A DNA stretch of 64,000 nucleotides from an uncultured Phascolarctobacterium sp. GTDB lineage: Bacteria; Bacillota; Negativicutes; Acidaminococcales; Acidaminococcaceae. Shown here piece after piece: positions 61,390-64,000 of this stretch. Location: assembly GCA_900757795.1 (NCBI GenBank), contig CAAEPE010000009.1, forward strand, positions 62,001-126,000, in the 5' to 3' direction. The position numbers and the translations under genes were made by a program. The stretch's first letter is position 1. Every line of letters starts with the position of its first letter. Below the pieces are notes generated by a model, which ran no database searches, was not told where the DNA came from, and saw nothing but the letters and a program-made list of their open reading frames with translations.

Positions 61390-62262
61390 TTATTTAAGCA
61401 GTTTATCTTCCACCAAAGAAATAAATTTCTGCACCAGCGGCGATACTTCTGCCAGCGCATGGGTGGCAATGCCAATTTCCACATATTGCGCAGGCTCCAG
61501 CGGTCTAAATACCACATCACCCTGCAGCTTTTGCGCGATAACGCCGTTCAGCATGGCAATTCCCAGTCCCGACTCCACCATTGTCAACGCGAAAGTATCG
61601 TCGTTGACGGACGCAAATTTATTGTTAAGGCGGATGTGATTGCGCTCAAGACACAAAGAATTGTCGGATTCCTTATCGGCATGAATATAAATATAATTTT
61701 CCTCGTTCAAGCAAGCCAGCGGCACAGCCGATAATTTTGCTAAAGGATGCCGGGGCGAAAGCATCACCAAAATTTCATCCTGCAGCAGCGGCACCCAGCG
61801 CGGCAGTTCGCTGCGCTTACTGATAATACACAAATCAATTCTGTGCTCTTTTAAAGCCGCCGCCAGCTCGGAGCTGATGTCTTCCACCACCTGAAAACGT
61901 ATGTTGGGATACAGCTCGTGAAATTCTACCATCAATTCTGTTAAAGGTTTGAAATATACGCCATAGTGCGCAATTCCCACAGTTATAGTGCCTTGATTCA
62001 AGCCGCAGATAGCGCTTGCCGTCTGCCGATAACGTTCCTCCTGAAAAAGCAGCCCGCGCATACTCGGCAGCAGCGCTTCACATTCTGCCGTAGGCACAAC
62101 TCCCTCTCTGCCGCGATACAGCAGCGGAAAACCCGTTTCGTTTTCCAGCGCCACAATCATGCGGCTGATACCTGACGGCGTATATCCCAATTTTTCTGCC
62201 GCCTGCGCCATTGTTCCTTCTTCAATGGCGCACAGCAGCGCTTTGCATTTGCTTGTATCCAT
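61390..62262 (-). CDS. LysR-family transcriptional regulator
   Basis: The 290-residue protein has an N-terminal winged helix (CKALLCAIEEGTMAQAAEKL, then TPSGISRMIVALENETGFPL) and a periplasmic-binding-like effector domain (ITVGIAHYGVYFKPLTELMV). It is divergent from an EamA transporter gene, with a 112 bp spacer that carries a dyad, a classic LysR arrangement. It probably controls that transporter and itself. The effector is unknown. Confidence 0.88.
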   Translation of the reverse strand: MDTSKCKALLCAIEEGTMAQAAEKLGYTPSGISRMIVALENETGFPLLYRGREGVVPTAECEALLPSMRGLLFQEERYRQTASAICGLNQGTITVGIAHYGVYFKPLTELMVEFHELYPNIRFQVVEDISSELAAALKEHRIDLCIISKRSELPRWVPLLQDEILVMLSPRHPLAKLSAVPLACLNEENYIYIHADKESDNSLCLERNHIRLNNKFASVNDDTFALTMVESGLGIAMLNGVIAQKLQGDVVFRPLEPAQYVEIGIATHALAEVSPLVQKFISLVEDKLLK

Positions 62263-62285
62263 TTTTTAACCCTCACTTGCGTTTT

Positions 62286-62304
62286 TGTCAACAATCTGTT
62301 GTCA
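62286..62304. promoter_or_regulatory. Candidate LysR operator
   Basis: TGTCAACAATCTGTTGTCA holds the inverted repeat CAACA-N3-TGTTG, just upstream of the -35 of the transporter promoter and 24 bp from the LysR start. Position and symmetry fit a LysR recognition site. Confidence 0.5.
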
Positions 62305-62313
62305 TTATTTCGT

Positions 62314-62342
62314 TTTACACAATTTTATGGCAATGTTACAAT
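62314..62342 (+). promoter_or_regulatory. Sigma-A type promoter for the EamA gene
   Basis: TTTACA and TACAAT are 17 bp apart and about 33 bp before the start codon at 62375. Confidence 0.65.
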
Positions 62343-62374
62343 CATGTCAAGCAAAACACAAGGAGGAATTCGCC

Positions 62375-63259
62375 ATGAGTGCAAAACAAGCCAAGCTCTT
62401 GCTGCTCGGCGTTATTATTGCCCGCAGCACCGCTTTTTTATTTTCTAAAATTACCTTACAGACTATGGAGCTATATAATATTTTAGGCGTGCGTTTTTTG
62501 ATTGCCTTTTTGCTGCTGGCACTGCTGTTTCACAAAAAAATTTTAAGCTCCACGCGCTCTGATATTTTGCACGGCGGTATAATCGGCTTCACATTTTTTT
62601 TGGTAATGGTCTTTGAAATGTTTGCGCTGCGCATTACCGACGCTTCTACGGTTTCATTTTTAGAAAACAGCTCCATTATTATGGTACCCATTCTCGAAAG
62701 CATCTGGCAGCGCAGAAAACCCGCTCACAGCGTAATACTTTGCGGTTTAATTATCTTTATCGGCGTCGGCATTTTGGCTACGCGCAACGGCGGCTCCATC
62801 GGCGGCGGCGAAATTTTATGTCTTGCCTCCGCCTTGATGTACGCTATCAGCATGATGCTCACAGGACGCTTTGCTACTAAAAACGATACGCTTTTACTGG
62901 GCATTTACCAAATTGGCTTTATGGGATTGTTCTCTTTAATCGCTTCCTTATTTACGGAAGCGACGCGCTTGCCCAGCGGCGCCACTGAATGGAGCTGTCT
63001 TGCGATATTGATTGTTATTTGCACTTGCTTTGGCTTTACCTTGCAGCCTATGGCGCAAAAATATGTCAGCACCGAAGAAACAGCGCAATTCTGCGCCGTC
63101 AGTCCCCTCTCGTCGGCTCTCTTAAGCTGCGTTTTTCTTAACGAATCCTTTGGCGTGCACGGCTTAATTGGCGCTGCGCTGATATTATTCGGTCTTATTC
63201 TGCACGGCATTTTAGAACAGCAGCAAACGCATAAATTGCTCTGCGCTGATAAAAACTAA
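62375..63259 (+). CDS. EamA/DMT-family transporter under LysR control
   Basis: The product is 294 residues from ATG at 62375 (AGGAGG 8 nt upstream); the frame opens at 62285 but crosses the promoter. The two repeats start with LLLLGVIIARSTAFLFSKIT and GGGEILCLASALMYAISMML. The late motif STEETAQFCAVSPLSSALLS resembles other exporters of this group. It is probably a metabolite or amino-acid exporter. Confidence 0.85.
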   Translation: MSAKQAKLLLLGVIIARSTAFLFSKITLQTMELYNILGVRFLIAFLLLALLFHKKILSSTRSDILHGGIIGFTFFLVMVFEMFALRITDASTVSFLENSSIIMVPILESIWQRRKPAHSVILCGLIIFIGVGILATRNGGSIGGGEILCLASALMYAISMMLTGRFATKNDTLLLGIYQIGFMGLFSLIASLFTEATRLPSGATEWSCLAILIVICTCFGFTLQPMAQKYVSTEETAQFCAVSPLSSALLSCVFLNESFGVHGLIGAALILFGLILHGILEQQQTHKLLCADKN

Positions 63260-63330
63260 CAGAGGCAGAAAAATTTTTCCTACCTCTGCCAATATTAACC
63301 GTTATTTTTAGCTAAGCATTTTTTGTTTAG

Positions 63331-64000
63331 CTATTTTTTTGCAAATTTCTTAGTACCCTGCATATAGTTGATAAATTGCCGCGCCGTGCGTCCGGAAATG
63401 CCTCCGTGATGCAGCTCAAAGCGCTTGGCCTCAAGCAAAAGCTCGTCCTCGGGAATTGCCAGTCCTTCGCGCTGCGCTAATTCTTTGACAATCTCAAAAT
63501 ATTCCTTTTGATCAGGCTGGCCGTAATAAATGGTGCAGCCAAAGCGGTTGACTAAAGAAAGCTTTTCCTGCATGGTATCGGATTTATAAATACCTTCCTC
63601 GTTAGTTACGTCGTTTCTGTCCTTCCAGGTTTCGTTAATTAAATGACGGCGGTTGCTGGTAGCGTAAATTAAAATATTATCCGGGCGCACCTCCAAGCCG
63701 CCTTCGATAATCGCTTTAAGATATTTATATTCTGTTTCAAATTCCTCAAAGGATAAATCGTCCATATAAATTATAAAGCGATAGTTGCGGCTTTTAATTT
63801 GAGCAATAACCTCCGATAAAGCCTGAAACTGGTGCTTGTAGATTTCAATAAGACGCAGGCCCTGGTCGTAATAAGCGTTAATCAACGCTTTAATGCTGCT
63901 GGATTTACCCGTGCCGCTATCGCCGAAAAGCAGCACGTTATTGGCAGGCCGTCCGGCTACAAAGGCTTCGGTATTTTCCCGCAGAGCCTGCTTCTGCCGC
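63331..64000 (-). CDS. DUF815-family AAA ATPase, C-terminal part
   Basis: The frame is open to the window edge, so the N-terminus is missing; 222 codons are present. It reads QALRENTEAFVAGRPANNVL, then Walker A FGDSGTGKSSSIKALIN, Walker B FIIYMDDLSFEEFETEYKYL, and IYATSNRRHLINETWKDRND. These match the DUF815 group of AAA ATPases, whose role is unknown. An internal GTG at 63936 is not a real start. A weak hairpin lies between it and the EamA gene. Confidence 0.85.
   Translation of the reverse strand, partial: RQKQALRENTEAFVAGRPANNVLLFGDSGTGKSSSIKALINAYYDQGLRLIEIYKHQFQALSEVIAQIKSRNYRFIIYMDDLSFEEFETEYKYLKAIIEGGLEVRPDNILIYATSNRRHLINETWKDRNDVTNEEGIYKSDTMQEKLSLVNRFGCTIYYGQPDQKEYFEIVKELAQREGLAIPEDELLLEAKRFELHHGGISGRTARQFINYMQGTKKFAKK

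Noticed and set aside
63261..63291. Terminator between the EamA and DUF815 genes
   Set aside because: CAGAGG/CCTCTG forms a stem with an AT-rich inner part, but no good T-run follows on either strand, so it is not listed as a feature.

Overview
The window looks like a chromosomal piece of a diderm Firmicute of the class Negativicutes, possibly an Acidaminococcaceae member such as Phascolarctobacterium (the genus is a guess). Gene order and proteins are Firmicute: rpmE-prfA-prmC-tsaC-rpiB-ywlG-glyA-upp-comEB, walJ-htrA-rlmH, fakA-fakB, recR-bofA and a PerR-type regulator. Yet an autotransporter with a C-terminal beta-barrel and a FadL-type barrel imply an outer membrane. Most housekeeping genes lie on the minus strand.

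Layout. 1-5.3 kb: end of a GtrA-like gene, a repeat-bearing spacer, an NhaC antiporter with an N-acyl-D-amino-acid deacylase, and a divergent AEC carrier. 5.4-13.8 kb: an island of exported proteins, comprising small unknowns, an SH3 protein, an L,D-transpeptidase, a 5'-nucleotidase, a lipoprotein, a MetQ-like binding protein and a nucleoside hydrolase. 14-19.6 kb: accessory zone with XRE regulators, an autotransporter whose best-placed start codon is out of frame across an A7 tract, a truncated Schlafen/AlbA-type gene between two copies of one segment, and a family of 61-63 and about 166 bp palindromic elements. 19.7-22.1 kb: compact cassette of a sigma-like protein, a peptidoglycan amidase, DUF1659, DUF2922 and YvrJ, with a 107-nt dyad between the first two genes. 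22.1-22.5 kb: decayed fragments, one the N-terminus of a Fic protein.

22.6-37.3 kb is core: rlmH, htrA, walJ, perR, fakAB, an LCP ligase, a Nudix hydrolase, a DAACS symporter, bofA, recR, ybaB, dnaX, the SRP RNA, tRNA-Ser(GGA), a double universal stress protein and a second XRE regulator. 37.4-42 kb has three tandem FAD-linked 2-hydroxyacid dehydrogenase paralogs with a 46-bp tandem repeat running into one stop codon. 42.3-53.2 kb: FadL, two unknowns, ligA, pcrA, a TtcA-like enzyme with a DMT transporter and GNAT protein, and another DMT exporter. 53.3-61.3 kb: the translation and nucleotide cluster. 61.4-64 kb: a LysR/DMT divergent pair and the C-terminal part of a DUF815 ATPase running off the window.

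Connections: the exported 5'-nucleotidase and nucleoside hydrolase, with upp and comEB, suggest nucleoside salvage. FadL plus FakA/FakB would give a route for outside fatty acids. The most promising under-described unit is the sigma-amidase-DUF1659-DUF2922-YvrJ cassette. The most striking non-coding signals are the two-size palindromic family and the A7 tract at the autotransporter start.
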